A stretch of 64,000 nucleotides of DNA, taken from Scytalidium lignicola. Its lineage: Eukaryota; Ascomycota; Leotiomycetes. Shown here in pieces: positions 32,634 to 43,195 of the stretch. A model generated the notes under the pieces. The model did not search any database. It saw nothing but the letters and a program-made list of their open reading frames with translations, and was not told the origin of the DNA. The stretch is from contig NCSJ02000040.1 in the NCBI GenBank assembly GCA_002812745.2, forward strand, positions 62,001 to 126,000, given 5' to 3'. A program made the translations under genes and the position numbers. Within the stretch, counting starts at the first letter, position 1. Each line of letters starts with the position of its first letter.

Positions 32634-32812
32634 GTATAGATAGGATTAGGCTAGTTCGGTTGCGGTAGGGGAGGGCAGTACTTGTACGGCAGTACTCCCC
32701 ATATAACTACCGCAGTATGAACTTACTTATAGCTAACAAGAATTAATCACCATATCAACATGTATTACCTCCATATACTGGAGATGTGCGTTTACTGTAG
32801 AGGTGAACCGAC
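32634..32812 (-). repeat. MITE of the GTCGGTTCACC family (subfamily B)
   Basis: About 180 bp; the last 120 bp is some 85-90% identical to 20411-20531 and ends GGTGAACCGAC. The left edge is unclear. It is an uninterrupted relative of 20110-20531 and lies just downstream of the TRI14-like gene. Confidence 0.65.
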
Positions 32813-34880
32813 AATAATAGAACGAAAATAAAATATAGAAAACCAGATACATTCACCATATTAAAAAAAAGGTGATACTTACATCACAAGTTCCGAACTG
32901 CAAACTGTCGATAGCGTGGTAATTAACTACAACTTTATAAGACTATATATTTGATAAACACCGTGTTAACAAACCATTTGAAACCACCAAATATGCTACT
33001 GTGGCGACTTGCAATAGCAGTTTCTATTAAGATTATTAAACTAGTTCTAAGTAGGGTTTTTTCGTAGTTTAGAAATGCTCTAGCCTTATCACTGCATATG
33101 AGGGTTCCTCGTACGGATGAGCTCGAGAATTGTTGTCAGACGGCTCACATATTGTGGTTGTTGTTTTCTACGTACGTACGAGCGGAGACCCCTCATATGG
33201 AGACCCCGCAACCCCAAATTTCCCTGTACTTTACTATTCAGTATAATAGTAGTCACCGTAGTAGTTATCATAATCAGGCCTTCCTCCTATTTTACCGCAC
33301 CCTGCTATTTGATTGGTTGACTTAACGGGCTATACAGTGTGTTCCACATGCAGTAGCAAGTTATTACATCTACTTGAGCGGATCTAATTTGCAATTTTTA
33401 ACTAATAATTCAAGATCTGAAGTATACTGAATATTGCTTGCGGTCTATCCTTCGAATTCATTATAGACAAGGTCAATAATGTAGGGAAAGTGTACCGGTG
33501 ATGATGTACGCATTGAAGACAGCAGTTGGAAAGAGAAAGACTCATCGAGAAGTGTATGGAGTTTGGAAAATAGCAAATTAAGATCTGACTTTGCGCACAG
33601 GTAAATATGCCTTGATCTAGAGAGTTTGACTTATGGGCCCCATATATCTATATCCTGTTAACCAATGGTAAGTTTGGCAGATTTCTAGATTCTCTTTACA
33701 GTGATTCTCTGATTCTGATATATCGTAACGGTCTGCTGATCCTCTTAGACTTACATGGCGGCTTTTTCTCTCACGTTTTTTGGCTTTCACATACTCTTGC
33801 TAATTATCTTTTATATCACAAACGTTTTTACCTCACAGCGACCGTTACTATAGAAAAAGAGGAAATTTATCCCAATTCTGCATAATCTACAACTCCCAAA
33901 GGCCCCATTAGTCTCTCCATTCTGTAGCTTTTGGAGAGAAAGAGATTAAGAGCCGAGACTAGACTATCTTGAAGTATAGAACCAATCAAGTATATGTTGT
34001 TTATATGATGTTTCAAGATGAATTTGAAAGGCTAGGAATCTGAAAAATCAATACTGTGGTTTTGAGGCGATGAACGCTCATTACTGGGTAATTATAATTG
34101 GATTAATTTAAAAAGTTGGTAGAGGAATGTGAAGTGATTGAAGAAGTTAGTTATGTTTGAATCCTAGTGTTAGCTGAACTTTGTTCTCGGGCAATTTCAA
34201 ATCAGCATTCACATCGGGTTGCTAATGAAGGGTAATGCCTTGAAATGATATGGTATTGTAAGAGAAAAGAATCACAAAGCACAACTAGTGTCTTGTGAAT
34301 CTTAAATGAGGTCATCAGATAGTTCCTCTATACTACTGTGATAAATGCTACGTTATAAGACTGACATAGGTATAAGTTTAGAGTTGAACTCAGTGGGGTA
34401 TTAAGGTGATATGTAATTACAACGGGACCAGAATGGCCCTGGTAAAGTTTCTTATGAAAGAGCACGCTTATATTGAGGCCATTCAAGTCGTTACAAATAA
34501 GTCGCTGATGATACCTTACCCCTTTTAGTAGAACTCTCTTCTCCGTTTAATATCAACATCGATAACTCGATACCCCGACGAGAAGCACCACTTTCTAGAA
34601 GCCATGATATAAATAGAGGGTCATATATAAACTTTGCAGCAATTGTCATATGGCTCACCAATCGATGCAGTTCCACGATTTGGTGGAGAAGATATAAATG
34701 TGAGATCTTATTCCTTAGTCTTCTCTGTAGGCTACTGTTCTCCGGACGAGGAAGTGCTATATCTGATAAAGTGGTCATAATCAACTTCCGACTATTGAGG
34801 AGCTTTCAAACATTAATTCCACAAGCGCAATACCGAACCTTGGAAGGGGTGTTGTTGAACTTCAGAACTCAAAATATGCC
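32813..34880. other. Long AT-rich intergenic region; one unassigned open frame
   Basis: No recognised gene. A 97-codon minus-strand frame at 34491-34784 starts at an ATG (MIMTTLSDIALPRPEN..) and has Leu/Ile-rich helix-like segments. It has no domain that I know and no clear neighbouring exons, so I do not call it a gene. Tandem-like (ACGTACGT) DNA occurs near 33171-33180. Confidence 0.4.
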
Positions 34881-36180
34881 TCAATCGGTTTCATTATCAC
34901 TCTCATAGTCTACTAGAGCAGACGGTTTGTTTTTCTTCGCAGTTGCGATCTTCAACCCCCCATTCTGTCCTTTAAGTACTGCTAATGTTGAGCTTGACAG
35001 AATCCTACTATTAGAATCCATCTGGTAGTCTGACAAATTTACGTGCTCAATAGCTAGTCTCTCTTTCGGTTCCTCCGTAAATTCCCATTCACCTGCCGGA
35101 TCTTGCCCCGCAGAGCGATCGCCGTCCAAAGTTCTATTATACCACACATCATCCGGAGCTGCATACCCTTCCAATCCGAAGTTGCCCCCAATCTTCTGTC
35201 TCTTTCTAGTCTCCGAATCTCGCCCCTCGAGCTCAGCCACATACTCTGGCGGTAGAGCAGCACGAATTGCCTCTGCTGCCTGCTCTTCGATACGTCTTGC
35301 CTCGCGTTTCTGCGCCATCGGATTCGGATCTGCCGTAGCCCAACGAACATTGAGAATTTCATTTTTATCCAAACTCTGGTGAGCCATAGCCTCCTTCGCA
35401 AACTGTGCATTCGACTCATTCGTGTAAGTTATAAAGGCAACGCCGCGGGTGTTTAAGACCCGAATACGCTCAACTTGACCCCATTCTGCGAAATGACGGG
35501 CAACGACCTCTTCAATATCGTCGGTGACGTGAATACGGCCAACGTAGATGGTTCGATTGATACGCATGAAGCTTCCAGTACCGCCCATGTCATCTCGATA
35601 GCCGGAAAATTTATCGCGGCCAAAACAGTCAACGTTAGGATTGAAAATGTCGGTTATGCTGGGGAGGCGGTGGAGGTACTGGCAGTCACTTCCTTTAGGA
35701 CAAAGGCCGCGTGCGAACTTGTTATTCAGTCAGCAAACTAACTCCAACAATTGAACAGAGGACAATGCATACGAATAGACAGAAGTAGGAACCAGCAATC
35801 CCGTCTGCTTGTGTGTATCCGCTGTCCCGTACAATATTACACCGCCCTTTCGCGTGAGTTTGATTTGCATAGCTGCTTTCTCTATCACCGCCACTCCATT
35901 TATTATACCAGATACTACTTTTGTTAGCGAGAGTCACGGAAAATACATGATTTCTTCATACTTACTTGAAAATGACACCAGTCTGTGGTGGAGGCTCCGA
36001 CTCAAATGCACCATACTCGACTTGAGGGCGTGCTGGCCTCCGCTTCTTTCTCCTTATTATTTTGCGTGTTTTCTGGGAGTCAGATCCATCTGGTGGCGGA
36101 GCGGTAGCGACGAGCACTTGATCAGGCATATCGCTGGGAGATTCGCCGATAGATGCCGAAACGTTTTCCACCTCTGTCAT
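34881..36180 (-). CDS. cwc2: Pre-mRNA-splicing factor Cwc2 (RBM22-type)
   Basis: Nuclear component of the NineTeen complex that contacts U6 snRNA and the pre-mRNA to help form the active spliceosome. Three exons, 36180-35966, 35917-35773 and 35717-34881, give 398 aa. The basic N-terminus IIRRKKRRPARPQVEYGAF leads into PPPQTGVIFNSIWYNKWSGG, the Torus segment characteristic of Cwc2. The CCCH zinc finger is C118-x7-C126-x5-C132-x3-H136 (FARGLCPKGSDCQYLH), followed by SITDIFNPNVDCFGRDKF. The RRM runs from about residue 174 (RTIYVGRIHVTDDIEEVV) to 250 with RNP-like GVAFITYTN. A C-terminal low-complexity tail ends the protein. All splice sites are canonical and the whole gene is intact. Confidence 0.95.
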
Positions 36181-36612
36181 GACGTAGACTTGACTGAAGT
36201 GCTGTTATCAGTTCGATGGATTGGCCTGGCGCTGAGTAATAGAGTGTTGGAGGAGCGAACTCCAAATCGTGATGTACGTGTGGAAGTAGGAACAAGGTCA
36301 GAAGAGTCGCATTAGGATTTTGACTATTTTCGCCTAAGGCAGAGATCCTGCCACCTCTTAATATAACCCCCGGTCCAACCGATCACAGGGGTCAGGGTCT
36401 CACGTGGGTCTTCCTAGCTCACGGTTCTGTCAAGAGGTACGAGCGCAGCTGGCAGTAAAATCACATAGAAATTGTATGGCACAGTGCTTAATTGATTCCT
36501 CTACAGGAATGACTACAACAAATTGATGGGTAAGATGGAGAGTGGGTTTCCCCACCTCCTGAAACAGATATATAGTTACAAGCAAAGCTTATATATAAGT
36601 TAGTTAACGTTA
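36181..36612. promoter_or_regulatory. Upstream region of cwc2
   Basis: Promoter and leader of the minus-strand cwc2 gene. TTAAC repeats (GTTAACGTTAACGTAA) lie at its right end, where the pogo element is inserted at a TA (36611-36612). No coding exon. Confidence 0.4.
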
Positions 36613-38463
36613 ACGTAATTCCCGGTCTCACCGACCACCTCCCCCACCACCTGAGCATTCAACACCAAATATTCAACCACAAAACAATTATATTGCGATA
36701 TATCTAATTACTAGCTAAATTAGGGCATTTGTTTATTTTATGCTCCGTACTTCCACACCCTGAGCACTTGGGTGGCCGTCGCTGTGGTGCTGGCAAGGTT
36801 TGTGTTATACTCTCTGGATTTGCCACCTCCACCACTTCCTGAGCAATTGTACTTGATTGAGCCATCTCTTGAGCCTCCTGTGCTGTCAAGGAGCTTTTAT
36901 GAGTTATTCGCTTTCTAGATCTTTTGGCTTTTTGTTGAATTGATTGGTTGACAGCCTTTAAATTATCTTTTTCTTTTGTTAAAAATATGACACTATGCAT
37001 AGTCATCTGGCATCCTTTTAAAAGCTGAGCAAACGCAATTCTAGTAGGTGTAGAAGGACTTCGATATTGCCGGAGTCTTGATTGAATAATCTCATATTGT
37101 TTCTGTAATTGAATTGAATTGTGTGGTGTCTCAGGGACCCAAGGTGCTTCAGAATTGCCATAGGAGCTCTTAGGAGGTGTAGAAATCTCCTCAACCTCAA
37201 GTCGCAATTTGGACATAACGCGATCAGGATTATAAGGAACTAATTCAATGCCTGCAAATCCTTGACGGATATTGCTTGATTTAAAGGTTTCTTGCCGTAC
37301 AATTGGGTACATTTCCAGAAAATCAAGCTTGTTAATATGTTGAATATCAAGGCACATTTTCTTCTCCACCAGACCACCATACACACGCTTCAAAACAGCA
37401 AAACAACTTACATCTAAAGGTTGTAAGATATAAGATGAATGTAAAGGCATATAGACAGTAATAATATTGTTCTGAATGCAATACCGGTCGAATTCAGAGG
37501 CTACATAGCTACCATGGCCATCAAGGACAAGCATGTAATATTAGCCTTTAAGCTTGGCTTTGCTGAATGGATCAAAGGTTTTCTGAAGCCAATCAAGGCC
37601 AACTGCATTATTTGTCCATCCATTCTCACTGATAGTAATTCTCCAATCTTGTGGCAAGTTGTCATACCATCCAAGGAGTGAGACCTTTCCCTTGAATACA
37701 ATTAAAGGTGGTAAAGCCCAACCACAAGCATTAACTGATTCAATTGCTGTAACCCACTCCCTATTGCCAGGTTCTAAAAGTGGAGGTTTGCCATAACAAT
37801 CAGAAGATGTAACCACTTTAGTAAAAGCAATAATACCCATAGCAAAGCCTGTCTCATCGAAGTTGTAGGTGTCCTCATCCAGTATCCCATACTGTGCTTT
37901 CATAGCCATCACATTGTCAAACCACTCTTGAATAAGCTTTGGATCTTCGCATTTGGCTCGTTTATAGTTGTACCGACGTATATATTTGGTAGTTAACTCT
38001 GGGTGACGCTTCAAAAAGTCTCCAAACCAGTTTTTGCCTACAGGACGAGGAGGAGTAGGTTCACCACGCTCAGCAACCAAAATATTAGCCATTGATTGTA
38101 CACCTGAAGGTCTGGGAGGTAATCCACGTTTGCCCATAGAAAGTATCCACTGTACAAGTGATTCCTCCTCAAGTTGACTCATTCTAAAGCATTTTGTGTA
38201 TATGGTTTGGTGTTGAGGAGTACCTTGAAGCCGAGCATTCAGTGTAGAACGAGGAACGTCAAAAACACGTGCTGCTTTACGAATGGACGTGATTTGTCCT
38301 TTTTTAATCGCGTTTATAGCAAGAAGGACCCTTCCTTCTTGTTGTGGATCTGGAATTTTAGCCATTGGAGCGTGTTGTGGTTAAAAAATAATTATTGAAA
38401 GTTGTGGTGTTGATAGAATTGATGATTTGGTGGCGAGGTGGTCGGTGAGACCGGGAATTACGT
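36613..38463 (-). mobile_element. Complete pogo/Fot1-type DNA transposon
   Basis: 1851 bp, bounded by inverted repeats starting ACGTAATTCCCGGTCTCACC (left) and its reverse complement at 38463, and flanked by TA target duplications (36611-36612, 38464-38465). It carries one transposase frame interrupted by a single TAA. Size, TA target and DDE motifs agree with Fot1/pogo-like elements of filamentous fungi. A solo related terminus lies at 29668-29700. Confidence 0.9.
36704..38365 (-). pseudogene. pogo/Fot1 transposase with one in-frame stop
   Basis: A 550-codon frame from the ATG at 38365. N-terminal psq-like helix-turn-helix (INAIKKGQITSIRKAARVFD), then a CENP-B-type second helix-turn-helix (EESLVQWILSMGKRGLPP), then the DDE domain with NFDETGF, LVLDGHGSYV and HSSYILQPLDVSCF supplying the three acidic positions. 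The C-terminus has a CCHC-like CSGCGSTEHKINKC. A TAA at 37543-37541 lies just before the second acidic motif (..KAKLKG-stop-YYMLVLDGHG); relatives have a codon such as CGA or CAA there. The frame is otherwise undamaged, so this copy died recently or is mobilised in trans. Confidence 0.85.
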
Positions 38464-38465
38464 TA

Positions 38466-39362
38466 AAACCGTATTACCGGCCATTACGTAAGCACGATAT
38501 CTGACAGGTTCACGTACAGCGCTGGCAAAAGCAAAGCAGGAGCTCAAAGTTCGAAGCCAGAAATGGAGGTTCATCTAAGATTCCGGTAGGAAAATAGCTG
38601 TGTTTCAATGAAATTACGCCCTTAGCCCACGACACTTTTCATGCTTTTCCCTTCGTCATTATTATAGGTTATCGTTACCATCAAGTAGCTATTCATGCAT
38701 CCTGGTCTCAGCAGAATGTATTTACTCGGGACAAGAACCCATGCCGTCAAAGATAAACTGTCGCGAATGTGGTCTGGGGTGAGAATTGCTATAGCCAGCG
38801 ACTGTAGGCCTGCAAGCCTCTACCTAGTCTCCTCTAGCAAAGCCTCGACTTCCGCTGCAAAGCTTTAATCTGTATCTAGCCTTTTATTGTCTTGGGTCGG
38901 ACGTAAGATATTATGCTAAACGCATCAACATAAAGAGAGGTTTGATGCCTGACCGATATTCACTAAAAGTTATATGTATTTTGGGTTAAAGTCTAAACAA
39001 CATTTTAANTTTTTTTTTACGCTCTTAATATTCTAGCTATGAATTTTTAACGAAGGTCTATAAAGTCTAAATATCATAATTTATATCTTTTGTTTGCCCG
39101 AACTATGAACTGTCAAAAGATGAGCAGATCTTACAGTTACACAGAGCAGCTGGAAAAGTAACATGGTGGCACAGCTTTGGACGACATGGACTCTCTCGAT
39201 ATCCAGGTATTAGNAAAAAAAGGTCGGCGAGTTGCTAGATTGTGGAAATCGGAAGCGTGCAAAGTACCAGATCTTAGAGATGTACAATGTATATTAGACA
39301 ATGTTGCTCTTTTATACAATGGCAAAAGTATTCCCATAAGCTAATTAGAAGTAAAAATATCG
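38466..39362. other. Intergenic, no gene
   Basis: About 0.9 kb between the pogo element and the 3' end of the PPCDC gene. N bases lie at 39009 and 39214, each beside a T- or A-run. No coding exon seen. Confidence 0.4.
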
Positions 39363-40109
39363 TCAAGCTCTCTCTTTCGGGAGCCTTATATCAAAGACTG
39401 TAAGTCGTTTCTCAATCACATGAACTATCTCATTCCAATCGCACATTCCACCTTGCCCAACATCACCGCACGCTAAAAGTTTTACTTGTGGGGGCAAAAT
39501 CTCAAACCACTCCCATTCTCCAAGAATAGCTAATTGTTTCGCCGTCAAGGGATGAGCGAACATTCTATCGTTCATCGCTGGTGCAATGAGAATTTTAGCA
39601 GAAGAGTCAATATCCCAGGCACGAATAACATTCGTCAGAAGATTATCGCAGAGACCCCCCGTTACCTTGGCAAGTAGATTCGCAGACATTGGAGCAACGA
39701 CGAGCAGGTGTGCCCATCCTGTGCACTTATTAATATTAGCCGTTCAACCATTCAGAGGGGACTAGACTTAACGACGAAGTTCGATATGGAGTATATTCAT
39801 GCCCCTTGTCCACGGCTCAACCCACTCATCTTCGTCCTGGTGAACGGCATCAACGTTAGGAAGCGAGGCTAAAGTGGCCATTGTAGGTTGTTCCAGAGAT
39901 TGACCAGTAAAGAAATGTGTTGCAGATTTGGTAAGGATAATGCGAATAGAGAGGTTAGGGTAGTGCTTCAATGCGGATATGATAGATGGCAATTTCACGC
40001 AGGCGACAGAACCACTCGCAGCTAAGAGCAAATGTAATTTGCCGTCATCGATTGCCGCTGCAACGGCCGTTGCTGGTGTCCGGAGACTAGCCTCGGGTAT
40101 CGTTGTCAT
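39363..40109 (-). CDS. Phosphopantothenoylcysteine decarboxylase (PPCDC/Hal3-like)
   Basis: Flavin-dependent coenzyme A biosynthesis enzyme converting phosphopantothenoylcysteine to 4'-phosphopantetheine. Exons 40109-39773 and 39718-39363, with a 54-bp intron, give 230 aa, normal for a stand-alone PPCDC. FMN-binding start LLLAASGSVACVKLP; catalytic His108 in NILHIELRRW; APMSANLLAKVTGGLCDNLL; the substrate-binding PAMNDRMF (159-166; the family's PxMNxxMW); and a Cys-containing flap LLACGDVGQGGM. The ATG at 40109 was preferred because the longer frame to 40148 starts at GTG. The 5' splice site GTTAAG is unusual but the frame and conserved RRW support it. It is not fused to the regulatory Hal3 domains seen in yeasts. 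Confidence 0.9.
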
Positions 40110-40702
40110 GCTTTGCTTTTGAGTTTGACTTTGAGAAATCTCGAACACTATTGAAGAGTGCGAGAAAGATGTAGAACTGATTCTTTGAGGATGAGTCTTG
40201 CAAGTAGAAACATTCTGTGTAAGCAGGGTGGCCTAAGTACGGTAGACTAGAGAGGCTAGATCGTTTCCCAGCTATCACGATAAAACATTTAGGACCAGCT
40301 GTTGAGCATCCAGAATAATCTATAGAGGTTTTAGGCTTGTCTAGATTTGAGGACTATCCGGAGATAGTTCAGAGACAGTTAACGTGCCAGCCAAATCCTT
40401 TAAGAGTTGGCTGAGTAAAACCCGTGACACGTGACTAGTGTGAGGTAATAGGTACTCTTAACATAAGCATATCACAAGTTAGTTATAAGTACTTTAGTCT
40501 TGAAGAGTGTGAGGATGAAGGTTTGCTTTGCTAATTTTAGGTTTATCTCCTGCATAATGAGAGCCACCGTTAATTATCACAAGGTTAAATCGTATAGAAC
40601 TACCGTGCTTCTCTCATCTCTGTATCGCAATTATTCCACACCCCCCAGCCTACTTTAATCGCGTCTTCCACTACACCAATCATCCACCATTTCCTCATAG
40701 AC
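40110..40702. promoter_or_regulatory. Region between PPCDC and the transporter
   Basis: Upstream of PPCDC (minus strand) and downstream of the transporter (minus strand). CACGTGAC-like E-box near 40429-40436. No coding exon. Confidence 0.35.
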
Positions 40703-43195
40703 TTATCCTGCGGGGTTGTTGCAAGTGAATGGTGTCAACGGCGTGTTTGCAAAAGTCTCTCTCATGCCAGTGCCCGAGGCATAGAGACCTAGACCAGCAG
40801 TTGCCAACGCCGCAAGGCTGTAAAGCACGTCGAAAGTGTTCAGCGCAAGCTTCTTCTTATAACCTCTCATCCACCGCTTCCAACCATTATCGACACGATT
40901 CGACACGCCAGTCCTTGGGTCGAATCCTTCCTCGGGTAGGATTGCATCTTTCTGACAGTTGTAACCAACCAAGAGCATTGGCGGGAAAGTGTAAGAAAAC
41001 TGCAGGATGCATGCTGCGCCGACGAAGGAGGTAAGGTTGCTGATTTGAGGGATCGCAGCTGCGATGATCCATGCGAGAGCCCAGTAGATTGGGACTGTAT
41101 GAAGTTAGTGGTTAGTTATAAGGAGTACACTCAAGGCGACACCGACAGAGACAACTCTTGATATGATGTAGATCTGACGGAGAATAGAATAATGCACTTA
41201 CCTATGGCAGCCCAGAGTAACTTGCCTCTTTTTTGGTCCAGTGGCGGCAGGCGGAAGATGTCCCGCAGAACAGCAGAGTAGAATACTTTGATGCCAATGT
41301 TCCCATATAATAGCGCTGCAATAAGTGCGGAAATGAAAGAGACGGCGTTTCCCAACGTCTGGAAGCGGTACGCCGAGTTAGGGATACCTGTAACCATGCA
41401 AGTTAGCAACCTATGGCCAGATATGGGACAATCACGACTCACCCTGATAGGCAGGGTTGAAGGTAAATTGGCCCTGAGCGCTATAAACGACCATGCCTGT
41501 GATTATATAGGCACAATAAATAAATATGTCGGCGCAGATGAGGCCTTTCCAGAAGTCGTACCTTCACAGAAACCGTTGTCAGTTTAGATGGTAAAACAAA
41601 TTTGCCTCGCATCCGGTTGGTTTCACGTACGGTCGCCTCATCTCAGCCATGAGTTCATTGAACAGCGTGGCGCCACCATAGGCAAAGACGCAATTCATTA
41701 GTCCATTGACGCGGTTAAAAAGTGTTGTTCCCGCGGGCCAATTGGCCGACTTCACAACCGGGCCTTGGGGCGTGTTGTATGTGGTCAACGAAGCGGCATA
41801 GTTTGGGGGGTATTGATGGACCACAGCCATGCTATAATATTGAATCAGTGACTTCTCCTCATTCAGACACCGAAAATAAAGCAAAACTCACGTCATGATA
41901 ATGACAATGATATTCAGCCAGATTGCCAGGTTAGCTAGCCAGGAAAGGCGTTGCAGGGTACGGATTTGCCCTAGAATGAAGCCCAAGAGCATGAAGATCA
42001 CTTCTGCAACCATGACTGTCACCGAAATCAGCTCTCCATCGGGAATTTAATTTGCAGGTAGATGTTCTAAACTCACAGCAAAGGAAGCCATTGCCAGACA
42101 CCCCAGCTGCCATCTGAGCAAGACCTTGGCCACTGCTCTCAATGATTAAGACCACGTTGAGAAAGAACTGGAAGCTCTGAAGGAAATTCACACCAATGCG
42201 GGCCCAGTTGCCATAAATGCGGAAAGCTACATCGCCGTAGTCTTTATACAGGAATGCAAAGATTAGCACATGTCTTAAACAGGGGGTTCTCCTCAACTTA
42301 CTGCGCATCGGGTATCGCGTTGAATCGAGACCAATAAACATTTTCCAGAGTTGCATGCCAGAGCTGTGAGTGGTGTTAGTGAGCACCTAGGTCTAGGGTG
42401 ATAGCATCCGTACTAGTATCCCATGATACCGAAGGCCGTGTAGAGGGCCTGTTTGAGATCAGTTGTCATGAAGCAATAATTAATCACTAAGAGACGGAAA
42501 GGGCTAAACATACAGCACCAGGCCCATAGCCCATTTGCTACAATTCACGGTCAGCGGCGCGCAAGGAGCTTAATACTGGGCAGGCAACTTACACTAATCG
42601 CCCACGGCACGTTGTATGGGCCAAGAATGTCGGTAGTGATGAGATAGAAAATCGAACCTGTTCAAAACGATTAGAGGGGGAGAGAGAGATAGAACTATGC
42701 TGTGCTGCATTTACCCCAAGTAGCAGTGCGGGTGGCTCTCTGAGCCTGCTCCCATTCTGCTTGGGTGACACTATGCCACCAGTCACCACCATTGGACTCC
42801 GTGGCACTATTGCCGCTGTTTTTCTCGTTGGGGGGGCTGCTTTTCTCATTATTCTCTAACATAGCTTGGTCGGTAATGACCTCTGAACCATCGAGTTTAG
42901 GCGGTTCATTCTTGATCTTTCGGCCGAGAAGCAGCTGGCCAAGTTGCGCGAAGCCTACATTATCAGTGCGAATGTGCCTCTCAAACTCGCGAGAGCGGCT
43001 GGCCCAGTAGAGATAGTTTTCAAAAGTAATGCTGCTGTCGAGGTAGATGGTGTTGTGGCCGTGCGTGTCCGGCGGAGGTATGTCGTGCGAAACCCCGCCA
43101 CGATGCTCGTCCGTGGTGCCAATGGCGTCCGCCTCATCGCCAAGCCGCGCATCAGCAACACCGCCAAGGTTGGCAGCAGAGACTAAACTGGTCAT
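40703..43195 (-). CDS. Amino-acid transporter, AAAP (Aa_trans) family
   Basis: Multi-pass membrane transporter for neutral or aromatic amino acids, by family. At least nine introns. The first exons (43195-42715, 42657-42593, 42537-42514, then about 42450 onward) join in frame as ..TATWGSIFYLITTDILGPYNVPWAISQMGYGPGALYTAFGIMGYYSGMQLWKMF. Hydrophilic N-terminus of about 150 residues; then about eleven membrane segments, including VNFLQSFQFFLNVVLIIESS, VNGLMNCVFAYGGATLFNEL, GNAVSFISALIAALLYGNIG and LAWIIAAAIPQISNLTSFVG. The stop is TAA at 40705-40703. The DILGPYNVPWA motif and the PYxxGG-like FAYGGATLF are typical of fungal AAAP members. No damaged exon found. Substrate cannot be told. Confidence 0.85.

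Noticed and set aside
34491..34784. 97-codon minus-strand frame as a small gene
   Set aside because: Has an ATG and helix-like composition but no known family, no exon partners and no visible promoter; left as part of the intergenic entry.
40729..41587. Plus-strand open frames over the transporter
   Set aside because: Antisense of conserved membrane-segment exons.
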